Part shown: positions 25,407-34,964 of the stretch, piece after piece
Layout of the letters: the number at the start of each line of letters is the position of its first letter
Position numbering within the stretch: position 1 is the first letter of the stretch
From: Eubacterium sp.
GTDB lineage: Bacteria; Bacillota; Clostridia; Lachnospirales; Lachnospiraceae
Direction: 5' to 3'
Assembly (NCBI GenBank): GCA_024681515.1
Contig: JAILAR010000006.1
Location: 40,153 to 104,152, forward strand
DNA: 64,000 bases
Program-made: the position numbers and the translations under genes
Notes under the pieces: generated by a model
The model's database searches: none
Seen by the model: only the letters and a program-made list of their open reading frames with translations
Told to the model about the DNA's origin: nothing

Positions 25407-25520
25407 AGAGCTTGGGTAGAGGGCTTGGATAGAGAGCTTGGATAGAGGGCTTGGATAGAGAGCTTGGATAGAGAGCTTGGATAGAGAGCTTGGATAGAGA
25501 GCTTGGATAGAGAGCTTGGA
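25404..25520. repeat. Nine tandem copies of a 13-nt repeat
   Basis: The unit tagagagcttgga (variants tagagggcttgga and tagagagcttggg) occurs nine times with no spacing, from the trkH stop codon to 25520. The period is not a multiple of three and the block is non-coding. Near-identity of the copies suggests recent slippage expansion. Its length makes it too short for a CRISPR repeat. Confidence 0.9.
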
Positions 25521-25579
25521 TAGGAAAAATCAGGTAGGTAAACATTTTGGATCGTACAATTCAAATACGATACAAATAC

Positions 25580-25611
25580 AAAAAGAGCAACCGGACCGGT
25601 TGCTCTTTTTG
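25580..25611. terminator. Bidirectional terminator between trkH and the PRTase gene
   Basis: AAAAAGAGCAACCGG and CCGGTTGCTCTTTTT form a near-perfect palindrome with A-run and T-run flanks, so it can end transcription of trkH on the plus strand and of the converging gene on the minus strand. Confidence 0.85.
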
Positions 25612-25622
25612 TGCTATGCAAT

Positions 25623-26261
25623 TTATAATGCTTTCAGTCCGCCGACGGATATGATGCCGTCCAGTTTGGCACCAGACTTGCAGAACGGGCAGTCATTGGA
25701 CGGGAAGGAATCATAGCCTTCGATGTCTTTCTTGTGGAAGACGGAATGGATCGGATAGCCGTAGATCTCATCGGTTGCGGTGAAGATCGAAGAGATACCT
25801 TCGATAGTCCCGCTGTAGTAGGTGATGCACTCGATGGCTTTCTCAACGGTATGACCGGTGGAAGCCGTTGCCAGAAGCAGCAGGACGTGCTTTCCCTTGA
25901 CCATGGGGACCACATTATCTGTGAAGGTCAGCTGACCCATGGCATTCTGCTCCGGAGTGATAACGTAGATGGAACCGTGGGCATTCATACACATAACGCC
26001 GGAATTCGTCAGCTCGTCTGCCAGGTACGCACCGATCACATCGGTACCGTCCATACAGATGATCACGTCCACCACCGTGGTAGCCATATACTCGGAGCTG
26101 ATGGATTTTGCCACGGCTTTTGCCTCGCTGCTGCGGGCTTTCAGTGTGGTCAGATCGATGAAGGCGTTGATGTGGGACTGTGTTGTCGCAAAATGTCCCG
26201 GTGTTACATTTAACTTGATCAGATTATTGTAAGGTGAATTGATCCTGTAGGTATTCGGCAT
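25623..26261 (-). CDS. Orotate-phosphoribosyltransferase-like (PRTase fold) protein
   Basis: A 212-residue type I PRTase-fold protein. Visible features are a hydrophobic strand with the acidic pair region (VDVIICMDGTDVIGAYLADEL) and the PRPP-loop-like segment GKHVLLLLATASTGHTVEKAIE, where the usual DDvxxTG acidic pair is replaced by ATAST-G. A C-terminal Cys pair (DCPFCKSG) may bind metal. The start is the Met of MPNTYRINSP, with AAGGAGG upstream on the minus strand. Its -10/-35 promoter is visible at 26342-26370. The substrate cannot be assigned, and loss of the acidic pair may mean a binding rather than catalytic role. Confidence 0.8.
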   Translation of the reverse strand: MPNTYRINSPYNNLIKLNVTPGHFATTQSHINAFIDLTTLKARSSEAKAVAKSISSEYMATTVVDVIICMDGTDVIGAYLADELTNSGVMCMNAHGSIYVITPEQNAMGQLTFTDNVVPMVKGKHVLLLLATASTGHTVEKAIECITYYSGTIEGISSIFTATDEIYGYPIHSVFHKKDIEGYDSFPSNDCPFCKSGAKLDGIISVGGLKAL

Positions 26262-26341
26262 GGTAACCTCCTTTTCTTTCGGATGTATGGATCCGGTGTT
26301 CCCCCTTTGATATGTTGCCGGGTGACTGATCACCAAAGCTG

Positions 26342-26370
26342 ATTATATCATTTTTTCGCTGATCAATCAA
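26342..26370 (-). promoter_or_regulatory. Promoter of the PRTase-like gene
   Basis: On the minus strand TTGATT (complement of 26365-26370) and TATAAT (complement of 26342-26347) are separated by exactly 17 bases. It is back to back with the addB promoter. Confidence 0.75.
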
Positions 26371-26428
26371 TACAGGGCAATGGTCATCCTGCCCCTTATT
26401 TTTTCCCGCTTTTTCTATCAGGGGGCGA

Positions 26429-26457
26429 TTGATTTCGGTCTGATAATCGGTTACAAT
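26429..26457 (+). promoter_or_regulatory. Promoter of addB
   Basis: TTGATT at 26429-26434 and TACAAT at 26452-26457 have 17-base spacing. Transcription should start near 26464, which rules out the in-frame GTG/ATG codons at 26460-26465 as usable starts and favours ATG 26544. The leader holds about two and a half copies of a 15-nt repeat, accttaatcaaatta. Confidence 0.7.
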
Positions 26458-26543
26458 AGGTGATGGAACATCGAACAAATGTTTACCTTAATCAAATTAA
26501 CCTTAATCAAATTAACCTTATTCATAACAAGAGGTTTTCGGGC

Positions 26544-29500
26544 ATGAAAGCAGATGTAAGGATCCTGACCGGTTCGGCCGGTTCGGGAAAGTCAAAAAAG
26601 ATCTATGAGGAGCTGGTGGACCTGGCGGCAGCACATCCGGAGCAGCGGTTTTATCTGATCGTTCCGGAGCAGGCCGGAAGCAGTATGGAGCAGCGGATCC
26701 TGGCAGTGAACCGGGAACGTACAGGGCGGGCCGGCTTTTTTAATATCGACATTATCGGATTTACCAGGCTGGCGTACCGGATCTTTGAAGAGCAGGGACG
26801 TTCCATGCGTCAGGTGCTGGAGGATTACGGGAAAACGATCCTTCTGCGCTCTGTGGTAGGGAAGGTTCGCAGTGAACTGGAACTTTACAGCGGCAGTGTG
26901 GACAGGCAGGGGTTTATTGATGAACTGAAATCCCTGTTTTCTGAATTCCTGATGTTTGATATCACGCCCGAGGAACTGGAGAAGGCGATGGATGCTCTTC
27001 CGGAATCAAGTCTTCATCTGCAACGGAAGCTAAGGGATGTGCTGACGATATACCGCGCATTTCGGGAGGACTCTGCATTTCTGGAACAGTATATGGTGGC
27101 AGAGGAGCTTCCGGCCTATCTGGCAAGATTGCTTATGGAGATCGGTGATGTCCGGGCCGTGGACGGTTGCACCTTTTATTTTGATGGATTTACGGGATAT
27201 ACGGCAGCCCAGAGAAAGGTGCTGGAATGCCTGATCTGCCGGGCAAAGGCTATGACCTTTACCGTCACGCTGGATCCGGAGGATACCGGGAATCCCATGT
27301 TTGAGCAGAGTACGGAAATGCTGGAGCAGCTTATAAAGATGGCACCCGCAGCAGAGCTTCGCACGCAGCCCGAGCCGCCGGCAGATACCAAAATCCGGTT
27401 CCTGACAAAGCATGTATTCCGGTTCCCGGTACATGAGTATGTCGGTGATCCGGAGAAGAAAACAGGTTGTTCAGATAATACTTCAGATAATACTTCAGAC
27501 GGTAATGGATCCGAGGAGATCTCTGTCTGGCGGACGGTAAACTCCGTGGAGGAGCTTCGTGTGGTAGCGGAGGATATCCGGGACCGGGTCAGAAGAGGGC
27601 AGCAGGAGGGACAGGAGACGTTTCGGTATCGGGACGCGGCGATCCTGACGGCGGACCCCGATGGGATCGGTGGTTATGTGGATATGGTCATGCGGGAATA
27701 CGGACTTCCCTATTTTACGGACCGGACGAGGACCTTTGTGAACAATCCGATCATCGATGCCCAGCTTTTCGTTTTGGAAATGCTGGACCGGGACTTTACC
27801 TATGAGAGTGTATTTGCTTTTCTGAAGACCGGGGTACTGGACCGGGCGGTGCAGGAACTCGGACTGGAGCCGGGATGTGTGGAATGGCTGGAAAACTTCG
27901 TGATCGCTCACGGGATCCGGGGAAAGAAACTGTGGCAGAAACCGGTGCGGCATTTTGCGGGGAAAGCAGATCAGGATCGGTCAGAAACCGAGGAAAACCA
28001 GCTGGAGCAGATGGAAGAACTTCGGAGCCTTCTGCTTTCGGTTCTGGCGCCGGTGCTCAGTTATTCAGGCGGAAAGCAGTATCCGGTCAGTCGCATGATC
28101 CAGGGGCTTTCAGCACTTGCGGAGGATCCACGGCTGGGATTTGCGGAGCGCGGAAAACAGGCAGAGGAAGATCTGACGGAAATGGGATATCCCGCGGAGG
28201 CAAGAGCCTATCCGGGCATTTATGAGAAGTATATGGAGGTCCTCGAAAAAACGCAGGCGATCCTTGGGGAGCGGAAAATGACGCTGCATGAGCTCCGGGA
28301 GACGCTTCTCATCGGTGTCCGGGAGATACGGATCGGTGTGATCCCTCCGACACTGGACAGTGTCCTGATCGGAGATCTGGTGCGTACAAGGATCGGAGCG
28401 GTGAAGGTGCTCTATCTGATCGGTTTCAACGAGGGGATCCTGCCGAGACCGAAGAGCTCCGGCGGACTGCTCTCAGACCGGGATCGAAGCCGGCTGGAGG
28501 AGGCACTGGAGAGTGCAGAAAGTGGTTCCGGATCGAATGAATCGAATGAATCGAATGAATCGAATGAATCGAATGAATCGAATGAATCGAATGAATCGAA
28601 TGAATCGGCTCGGAGCGGCCCGGACGCACCGGCGCCGGATACAGGAAAGAAAAGCGGTAAGCATCTTGCCCCGGATGAGACAAAAAAACGTTTCCAGGAA
28701 CAGTTTGCCCTGTATCTGGCCTTCAGCAAGCCGACGCATCAGCTGGTCATAACCTATGCCGAAAAGAGTAAGTCCGCGCAGGAGATGGAAAAATCATTTT
28801 TGCTGGGGCGGATCGAACGCCTCTTCCCGAATCTGCAGGAGGAACGTCGGATCCGGAAAAAGATCTCGGGAAATGTGATCCCCGATCGGCTGGAGTATAT
28901 GCGGATGCTGCAGCTGACGGAGGAGCAGACGGAGAAGCAGACGCAGACAGAGAAGGAGATGCAGGCAGAGGAGACGATCCTTCTTCGTGCCCTGGAAGAG
29001 GTATTCCCGGAGATCCCGAAGACACAGGAACGTGACCGACAGGGGGCTGAGTCTCTTCCGCCGGAACTGATGAAGCAGCTGAAGATCCGGGTTTCCGTAT
29101 CCCAGCTGGAAAAATATGCGAACTGCCCGTATGCGTATTTCCTGCGATATATCCTGAAGCTGGCACCGAGACGGACACATCTTATGCAGGAACTGGATGT
29201 GGGGGAAATTCTGCATAAAACAATGGAGCTGGTATTCCGACAGGTGAAAACGGATCATAGGAATGACTGGAAAAACCTGCCGGCGGATACGTTGACAAAG
29301 GTGGTCCGGCAGGCAGTCGGAGATGCAATCCGGGAGAAGAAACCCGAGCTTTTGGAGGCGGAGGAACAAGGCGGAAAAACCGGGGCGACGCTGGCTCAGA
29401 TCGAGGAACTGGCGGAGATCACCGCAGATGTTCTGAAAACGCAGCTGTCCGACAGTAAAATGCTTCCGAATGTAATGGAGGGCAGTTTCTCGGCGGAGTT

Positions 29501-30386
29501 TGAAGCGACAGGTCCCGGAGGCGCACCCGAAACCATACGGATCAACGGCGTCATTGACCGGATGGATACCTGGAATTCTCCGGAGGACGGGACCGCATTT
29601 CTGCGAATACTGGATTACAAGACCGGAGACAAGAAACTGGACCTTCGGGATCTTCGTGACGGAAGAAATCTTCAGCTGACGGTGTATCTGCGGATTTTGA
29701 CGGAGATCCTGCGGCAGAAGATGAAAGCCGCTTCGGTGATCCCCGCGGGAATGTATTACTACCATGTGGACAGCCCGGTCCTTACGAAACTCGGCTCGGG
29801 GTTCACCGATGAGACCCAGGCTGCCCGCGCGGAACTGGAGAAGGAATTAAGACTTCGCGGGATACCGAATATCAGCCCTGCGGGAGAGGAAAGCAAATTG
29901 CCCAGGCATTTCCTGGTGGAGCTGCAGGAGGCAGGATCGGTGGATGAGGCCAGGAATCTGAAGACTCCGAAGGTACTCCCGATCAGGGTCTCCGATAAAT
30001 CCGGTGCGTCTCCCACGGAGGGAAGCGTTCTTGCTACCACCGAACTTCTGGAAGGGATCGAAGAATATGCCGTTTTCAAGATGAAGGACATGACAGAGCA
30101 GATCCTGCGGGGGGATATCAGGAAATACCCTGCGATGGTAAGCGGCAGTCAGAAAAATGCCTGCGGGTTCTGTGATTCGGCAGCGGTCTGTCGGTTCCGC
30201 AAAGGGGATTCAAAGGAGAATTACGTCCCGAAGGAGCCTGGCAGGGACGAGCTTTTGGTAAACCTGGCGAAGAAGGGGGCGGAGAGCAAAGTGCCTCTGA
30301 AAAATGCCCGTATGCAGGAGAAGGCAGACGGGGATGCGCTTCTGGATATGATCCGGGAGGATACCGACTCGGAAGACGGGGTGTAA
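26544..30386 (+). CDS. addB: ATP-dependent helicase/nuclease subunit B (AddB)
   Basis: AddB pairs with AddA in the double-strand-break repair helicase-nuclease of Firmicutes. The 1280-residue protein has a Walker A-like GSAGSGKSKK (residues 10-19), a long inactive helicase-like body, and a C-terminal RecB-type nuclease domain with INGVIDRMD and ILDYKTGDKK. Four cysteines of the family iron-sulfur staple are present: Cys861 in NCPYAYF and Cys1207, Cys1210 and Cys1216 in NACGFCDSAAVC. An odd feature is an (SNE)8 tract at residues 664-687 encoded by a perfect 9-nt repeat. AGAGG precedes ATG 26544. addA follows after 27 bases. Confidence 0.94.
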   Translation: MKADVRILTGSAGSGKSKKIYEELVDLAAAHPEQRFYLIVPEQAGSSMEQRILAVNRERTGRAGFFNIDIIGFTRLAYRIFEEQGRSMRQVLEDYGKTILLRSVVGKVRSELELYSGSVDRQGFIDELKSLFSEFLMFDITPEELEKAMDALPESSLHLQRKLRDVLTIYRAFREDSAFLEQYMVAEELPAYLARLLMEIGDVRAVDGCTFYFDGFTGYTAAQRKVLECLICRAKAMTFTVTLDPEDTGNPMFEQSTEMLEQLIKMAPAAELRTQPEPPADTKIRFLTKHVFRFPVHEYVGDPEKKTGCSDNTSDNTSDGNGSEEISVWRTVNSVEELRVVAEDIRDRVRRGQQEGQETFRYRDAAILTADPDGIGGYVDMVMREYGLPYFTDRTRTFVNNPIIDAQLFVLEMLDRDFTYESVFAFLKTGVLDRAVQELGLEPGCVEWLENFVIAHGIRGKKLWQKPVRHFAGKADQDRSETEENQLEQMEELRSLLLSVLAPVLSYSGGKQYPVSRMIQGLSALAEDPRLGFAERGKQAEEDLTEMGYPAEARAYPGIYEKYMEVLEKTQAILGERKMTLHELRETLLIGVREIRIGVIPPTLDSVLIGDLVRTRIGAVKVLYLIGFNEGILPRPKSSGGLLSDRDRSRLEEALESAESGSGSNESNESNESNESNESNESNESNESARSGPDAPAPDTGKKSGKHLAPDETKKRFQEQFALYLAFSKPTHQLVITYAEKSKSAQEMEKSFLLGRIERLFPNLQEERRIRKKISGNVIPDRLEYMRMLQLTEEQTEKQTQTEKEMQAEETILLRALEEVFPEIPKTQERDRQGAESLPPELMKQLKIRVSVSQLEKYANCPYAYFLRYILKLAPRRTHLMQELDVGEILHKTMELVFRQVKTDHRNDWKNLPADTLTKVVRQAVGDAIREKKPELLEAEEQGGKTGATLAQIEELAEITADVLKTQLSDSKMLPNVMEGSFSAEFEATGPGGAPETIRINGVIDRMDTWNSPEDGTAFLRILDYKTGDKKLDLRDLRDGRNLQLTVYLRILTEILRQKMKAASVIPAGMYYYHVDSPVLTKLGSGFTDETQAARAELEKELRLRGIPNISPAGEESKLPRHFLVELQEAGSVDEARNLKTPKVLPIRVSDKSGASPTEGSVLATTELLEGIEEYAVFKMKDMTEQILRGDIRKYPAMVSGSQKNACGFCDSAAVCRFRKGDSKENYVPKEPGRDELLVNLAKKGAESKVPLKNARMQEKADGDALLDMIREDTDSEDGV
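28533..28604 (+). repeat. Eight perfect 9-nt repeats inside addB, encoding (Ser-Asn-Glu)8
   Basis: The unit tcgaatgaa is repeated eight times in frame, giving a flexible Ser-Asn-Glu tract in a low-complexity linker (Gly/Ser before it, Ser/Ala/Arg/Gly and Pro-rich after). Copy-number change would keep the reading frame. Confidence 0.95.
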
Positions 30387-30413
30387 GAGATACATGGTTT
30401 TGGAGAAGAGTCT

Positions 30414-33400
30414 ATGAAATGGAATGATAAACAACGGAAGGTTCTGGACAGTATCGCACTGGATCGTAATATTTTGGTGTCTGCAGCGGCGGGATCCGGC
30501 AAAACGGCAGTTCTGGTGGAACGGATCGTAAACAGTGTGGCCGAAGGCAGATGCGGGATCGATGAAGTTCTGGTGGTGACCTTCACCAAAGCAGCGGCGG
30601 CACAGATGAAGGGGAAGATCATCGCCGAGATGGAAAAACGTGCGTATGCAACCCAGAATGCACGTTTGATCCGGCAGCTTTCCGTGGCACCGAATGCGGA
30701 TATTTCCACGATCGACAGCTTCTGCAATCGTGTGGTGCGGGAGAATTTCCAAATGGCGGGTATAGATCCGGCGTACGGAGTATTTGACAGCGGAGAAGAG
30801 GCGCTTCTTTTTGAGGAGATCCTGGATGAGGTTTTGAACCGGCTGTATGAGGATCCGGAATTTGCCGGCTTTGCGCGCGCATTTACACGGAAGACCTATA
30901 AGGATGAGTATCTGCGGGATCTGATCCTTTCCACTTTCCGGGTGTCGGAAGCCTTTGCGGATCCGGATAAATGGCTGGATTCCTGCAGGTCTGAGTACTG
31001 GCAGGAGAAGTATCTGGAGGAGATCCAAAAGAAGGCGGCCGTTGCGGAGGCGGATCTGTCCGCAGAGATTGCGTTTTACGTGGCCGAGACAGACCCGGAC
31101 AGCGTGAAATATGCGGAAAAGATCGCCGACGTTCTGCAAGCGGATGTGGACATTTACCGAAAACTGAAAAAGGCGAAAAAACTGACAGAGGTTGCAGGAG
31201 CATTTGCGGCCAAGGCACCGGCTTTCCGGGGGAATGATTATTGTAAGGCCTATGACGAAGATCAGATCGCCGATCTTGCGGCCCGTAAAAAGGCGTACCG
31301 GGAGGATCTGAGGGAAATGGTGAAGGACATTTCCGAGGATGCGATCAAGGCAGAGGAAGCGGATCATGAGGTGGTTATCCGGAACCTGATCCGTGCGGTC
31401 CGTATGTTCCGGGATGCGTTGATGGAGGAAAAGAGGAGAAGAAAGAAGTATTCCTTCTCCGATATCGCACATTTTGCGTACGGTGTTCTTTTTGACCGGG
31501 AGAAAGGGGAAGTGACGCCGATTGCCCGGAACTATGCGGAGCGGTACCGGTATATCTACATTGATGAGTATCAGGACGGAAGTGATATTCAGGAGCATAT
31601 ATTAAACAGCGTGGCACGGTTTTCCAAACCGAAGGCGGACGATGAGGCTCGGCCGGCGGAGCCCTGTAATATTTTCATGGTTGGAGATGTAAAGCAGAGC
31701 ATCTATCGGTTCCGGCAGGCCCGCCCGCAGCTTTTTCTGGAAAAGGAACGGGATTATAATTCCAAGGTGAGAGCGGGGGAGGTTCTGTACCTCAATCAGA
31801 ATTTTCGTTCCCGCCGGGAGATTTTGGATGCGACGAATTTTGTGTTCCGGCATCTGATGCGGGAAGAATTCGGCGGGATCACCTACAATGAGGATGTTCA
31901 GCTGAATGTCCCGGACGAATATACGGACCCGGTGGATCCGGAGCAGCTTCCGGAGATCCTGCTCTGCGAGGCGGGAGCGGTGGATGAAAATGAGGTTCCC
32001 GTTGAGAAGGACGTTCTGGAAGCCAGAATGATCGGGAAGCGGATCCTGTCTCTGGTGGAGGAAAAAACACAGATCCGTGTGAAAAATGAGGCGTTTGACA
32101 AGTCCAGGCCGGAGGGGCCGGAGAATTCGCGGACGATCCTAAGACCGGTGCGTTTTGGGGACATCGTGATCCTTCAAAGCGTGGTAAAGAAGGTCGGACA
32201 TATGCTCCGGGAGTATGAGAAAATGGGAATCCCGGTGCAGCTGGAGGATCCGAAGGCGTATTTTGATGCGGAGGAAGTGATCATCACTTTATCCATCCTG
32301 CAGCTGATCGACAATGCGCGGCAGGATATCCCCTATGCCGCGGTGCTGCATTCACCGATCGTGGGCTGTGATGATACGGAACTGGCCTATCTTGCCCTGC
32401 ATCGGACGGACCGTGCGCAGAGTCTGTATGATGCGGCCTGTGACTGGCTGGAAGACAGAGAGACAGACCAACAGGATGGGTTTAGTGACCTTGCGGATGC
32501 TTTGGCTCTGAAACTGGAACGGTTCCATGCCAGGATCGAAAACTGGAAGAAGGAAAGCGTCTATCTGTCTATCTCCCAGCTTCTGGACCGCATCCTGGAA
32601 CAGACAGGGTTCCGTGAGACGGCGGCGCGTATGCCCCGGGGAGAGCGCCGGCTGAACAATCTGACGCAGCTCTTTTTTAAGGCAGAGGCATTTGAGCAGG
32701 CCGGAAACCATGGACTTTTTGCTTTTCTGCAATATATCGAAAAATGCAGGATCCATGAAGAAGAGTTTGCCGGCCGGGGAAGTCTCTCGGAAGCAACGGA
32801 CAGCGTCCGTATCTGTACGATCCACAGCAGTAAGGGACTGGAGTATCCGGTGGTATTTGTGTCCCGGCTGGGACGGGAGTTCAATCGGAAAGCGTATGAG
32901 AACATGGTCACCGTCAGCGCGGACTATGGCCTTGCACCGAATCGGATCCGGAAGATCGGCGGAAAATACTGGCTGTCGGTAAAAGGGATCCGGAAGCGGG
33001 CGGTCAACCATCTGATGATCATGGAGGATCTGCATGAGCAGCTTCGTCTCCTTTATGTGGCCATGACCCGTGCAGAGCAGCGTCTGTTCCTGACGGCTGT
33101 CGGAACGGAAGTGGATGCGCTGAATGATGAGGAAGTACATGGCAGCGTTTCTTACACGAGTCTGGTGAAGGCAAAATCTTATCTGGATTTCCTGTACGCG
33201 ATCCTTCAGGCGGACTATGACGGAGCGAAGGAATTTTTCCGGATCCGTCAGGTACCGACGGAAGAACTGGTCGGGCAGGAGAGTGTGGATGAAGAAGATG
33301 AGACGGAAGAAGCGGGTACAGCGGATATAATTGAAATAAACGAAGCGGATAAAACCGACAATGCAGATGTTGCTTCGGATGATATGGAGGATGATCGGAA

Positions 33401-34277
33401 TTTCTCGGATCAGGCTCATTCACTGGCGGAAAAACTGCGCGGGGATTATGATTTCCGCTATGAATACGAGGCTGCGGTGATAACCAAAACGAAGCTTTCC
33501 GTTTCGGAGATCAAACATGAGGCACATAAGGTGCAGGAATCTGATCATTCGCAGGATTCGCAGGATCCGATCAGACAAACGGCGCTGATCGAACCGAAAA
33601 CAAAAAAAAATAGAAAAATCGAAATCACCGGTGCAGAGTATGGTACTGCCGTGCACAAACTGATGGAACTTTTACCGTTTGAAGCGATTGACAGTGCAAA
33701 GGATATGCGGGATGCGCTCAAGGAGCTGATCGGTGGTCCGCATTTTACGGAAGCCTTGCGAAAAATCCTTCATGTTGGTAAAATAGGGAAGTTCTATTCC
33801 GATGAACCTGAGAGTCTGTTCCGGCGTATGAAACGGGCCGCCGGGCGCGGAGAGCTTTTCAGGGAACAGCAGTTCCTGGTGGGGCTTCCGGGAAGACGGC
33901 TCGGACAGGAGATCCCGGTCAGGGATGCAGTTGCGGAGGACTTGCCGGAGCCGCGCATTTCCGAAGAGGATGCCCGTGAGAGAATTGACGAAACATCGAG
34001 CGGGACATCTGCGAAACGATTTGACACGGATGAGGCGGTTGCACTGCAGGGCGTCATCGATGCATTTTTTCTGGAGACCGATCCGGAAGGACATAGATAT
34101 GTTGTTCTGATGGATTATAAAACAGACAAGGTGGATTCACCTGAGGAACTGGTTCAGAGATACCGGGCGCAGCTGTCGCTGTATAAAGAGACCATAGAGA
34201 GTATTCTGCAGCTTCCTGTCAGGGAAATGTGGCTGTACGGATTTGCCGACGGGCTCGGAGAGATACAGATTTTTTAG
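30414..34277 (+). CDS. addA: ATP-dependent helicase/nuclease subunit A (AddA)
   Basis: AddA is the motor and second nuclease of the AddAB complex. The 1287-residue UvrD-type helicase has SAAAGSGKT (residues 23-31, Walker A), VVTFTKAAAAQMK, the Walker B/motif II segment YIDEYQD (Asp384), VGDVKQSIYRFRQARP, LNQNFRS and the C-terminal motif TIHSSKGLEYPVVFV ... LLYVAMTRAEQRL. The nuclease domain at the end keeps GVIDAFF and LMDYKTDK (Asp1234, Lys1236). An acidic low-complexity linker (Glu/Asp/Ala-rich, residues about 955-1005) separates the two parts. It is in an operon with addB. Confidence 0.95.
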   Translation: MKWNDKQRKVLDSIALDRNILVSAAAGSGKTAVLVERIVNSVAEGRCGIDEVLVVTFTKAAAAQMKGKIIAEMEKRAYATQNARLIRQLSVAPNADISTIDSFCNRVVRENFQMAGIDPAYGVFDSGEEALLFEEILDEVLNRLYEDPEFAGFARAFTRKTYKDEYLRDLILSTFRVSEAFADPDKWLDSCRSEYWQEKYLEEIQKKAAVAEADLSAEIAFYVAETDPDSVKYAEKIADVLQADVDIYRKLKKAKKLTEVAGAFAAKAPAFRGNDYCKAYDEDQIADLAARKKAYREDLREMVKDISEDAIKAEEADHEVVIRNLIRAVRMFRDALMEEKRRRKKYSFSDIAHFAYGVLFDREKGEVTPIARNYAERYRYIYIDEYQDGSDIQEHILNSVARFSKPKADDEARPAEPCNIFMVGDVKQSIYRFRQARPQLFLEKERDYNSKVRAGEVLYLNQNFRSRREILDATNFVFRHLMREEFGGITYNEDVQLNVPDEYTDPVDPEQLPEILLCEAGAVDENEVPVEKDVLEARMIGKRILSLVEEKTQIRVKNEAFDKSRPEGPENSRTILRPVRFGDIVILQSVVKKVGHMLREYEKMGIPVQLEDPKAYFDAEEVIITLSILQLIDNARQDIPYAAVLHSPIVGCDDTELAYLALHRTDRAQSLYDAACDWLEDRETDQQDGFSDLADALALKLERFHARIENWKKESVYLSISQLLDRILEQTGFRETAARMPRGERRLNNLTQLFFKAEAFEQAGNHGLFAFLQYIEKCRIHEEEFAGRGSLSEATDSVRICTIHSSKGLEYPVVFVSRLGREFNRKAYENMVTVSADYGLAPNRIRKIGGKYWLSVKGIRKRAVNHLMIMEDLHEQLRLLYVAMTRAEQRLFLTAVGTEVDALNDEEVHGSVSYTSLVKAKSYLDFLYAILQADYDGAKEFFRIRQVPTEELVGQESVDEEDETEEAGTADIIEINEADKTDNADVASDDMEDDRNFSDQAHSLAEKLRGDYDFRYEYEAAVITKTKLSVSEIKHEAHKVQESDHSQDSQDPIRQTALIEPKTKKNRKIEITGAEYGTAVHKLMELLPFEAIDSAKDMRDALKELIGGPHFTEALRKILHVGKIGKFYSDEPESLFRRMKRAAGRGELFREQQFLVGLPGRRLGQEIPVRDAVAEDLPEPRISEEDARERIDETSSGTSAKRFDTDEAVALQGVIDAFFLETDPEGHRYVVLMDYKTDKVDSPEELVQRYRAQLSLYKETIESILQLPVREMWLYGFADGLGEIQIF

Positions 34278-34330
34278 TGCATCATGGAACACGAACTCGA
34301 ACGATATAGAAAAGCAAATGACAGGTCACC

Positions 34331-34388
34331 ACGTGTGACATGATGATCTACGGAGCGGCGGAAGCCGCGAAGTATGGAATAGGAGGCG
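34331..34388 (+). promoter_or_regulatory. GGAA-capped hairpin element before queF
   Basis: acgtgtgacatgatgatcta is followed by cgga, a GCGGC stem (34355-34359), loop GGAA, GCCGC (34364-34368), then gaagtatggaataggagg, which contains the queF Shine-Dalgarno. The stem differs from other copies by paired changes. It is one of the three clearest members of the family. Confidence 0.7.
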
Positions 34389-34392
34389 TGAT

Positions 34393-34887
34393 ATGGCAAG
34401 AACCAATGAGGAGAAGGGCGATATTACATTGCTGGGGGCGGCAGGTACAAAATATCCCACGGATTATGATCCTTCTGTATTGGAGACATTTCCGAATAAA
34501 CATCCCGAGAATGATTACTTTGTAAAGTTTAACTGTCCGGAGTTTACGAGTCTCTGTCCCATCACAGGGCAGCCGGATTTTGCAACCATAACGATCTCGT
34601 ATGTTCCGGATGTGAAGATGGTGGAGAGCAAGTCGCTCAAGCTGTATCTGTTCAGCTATCGGAACCATGGGGATTTCCATGAAGACTGTGTGAACAAGAT
34701 CATGAAGGATCTGATCCGACTTATGGATCCGAAATACATCGAGGTTTGGGGCAAGTTTCTGCCCAGGGGCGGACTGTCCATTGACCCGTACTGCAATTAT
34801 GGGCGTCCGGGCACAAAATGGGAGGAGGTTGCCTGGCAGCGGCTGGCAAATCATGACCTGTATCCCGAGAAGGTCGATAATCGATAA
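34393..34887 (+). CDS. queF: preQ0 reductase QueF
   Basis: QueF reduces 7-cyano-7-deazaguanine to preQ1 with NADPH in the queuosine pathway. The 164-residue protein is the short, single-domain type. The catalytic Cys55 lies in [13 protein letters not shown] and Asp62 seven residues on, and the QueF signature [14 protein letters not shown] follows; [11 protein letters not shown] is near the C-terminus. AGGAGG precedes the ATG, directly after the hairpin element. QueH at 42084 in the same window performs the last step of the pathway, but the genes are not adjacent. Confidence 0.95.
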   Translation: MARTNEEKGDITLLGAAGTKYPTDYDPSVLETFPNKHPENDYFVKFNCPEFTSLCPITGQPDFATITISYVPDVKMVESKSLKLYLFSYRNHGDFHEDCVNKIMKDLIRLMDPKYIEVWGKFLPRGGLSIDPYCNYGRPGTKWEEVAWQRLANHDLYPEKVDNR

Positions 34888-34964
34888 CTGTTGATGATAC
34901 GAGGCAGGCAAGACGTTTGTGTCCAATTGTTTCTGTCATCAAATGGAATGCGAAAGGAACCGGT

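Noticed and set aside
25404..25520. Possible CRISPR array
   Set aside because: The repeats are 13 nt with no spacers and there are no cas genes nearby.
25300..25621. Minus-strand frames with repeated Ser-Ile-Gln-Ala-Leu-Tyr-Pro units near trkH
   Set aside because: They arise from translating the 13-nt tandem repeat; the period rotates all three frames, and no ribosome-binding site is present.
26460..26543. Longer N-terminus for AddB starting at 26460 or 26463
   Set aside because: The promoter at 26429-26457 puts the transcript start near 26464, there is no ribosome-binding site, and the extra residues are translated 15-nt repeats.
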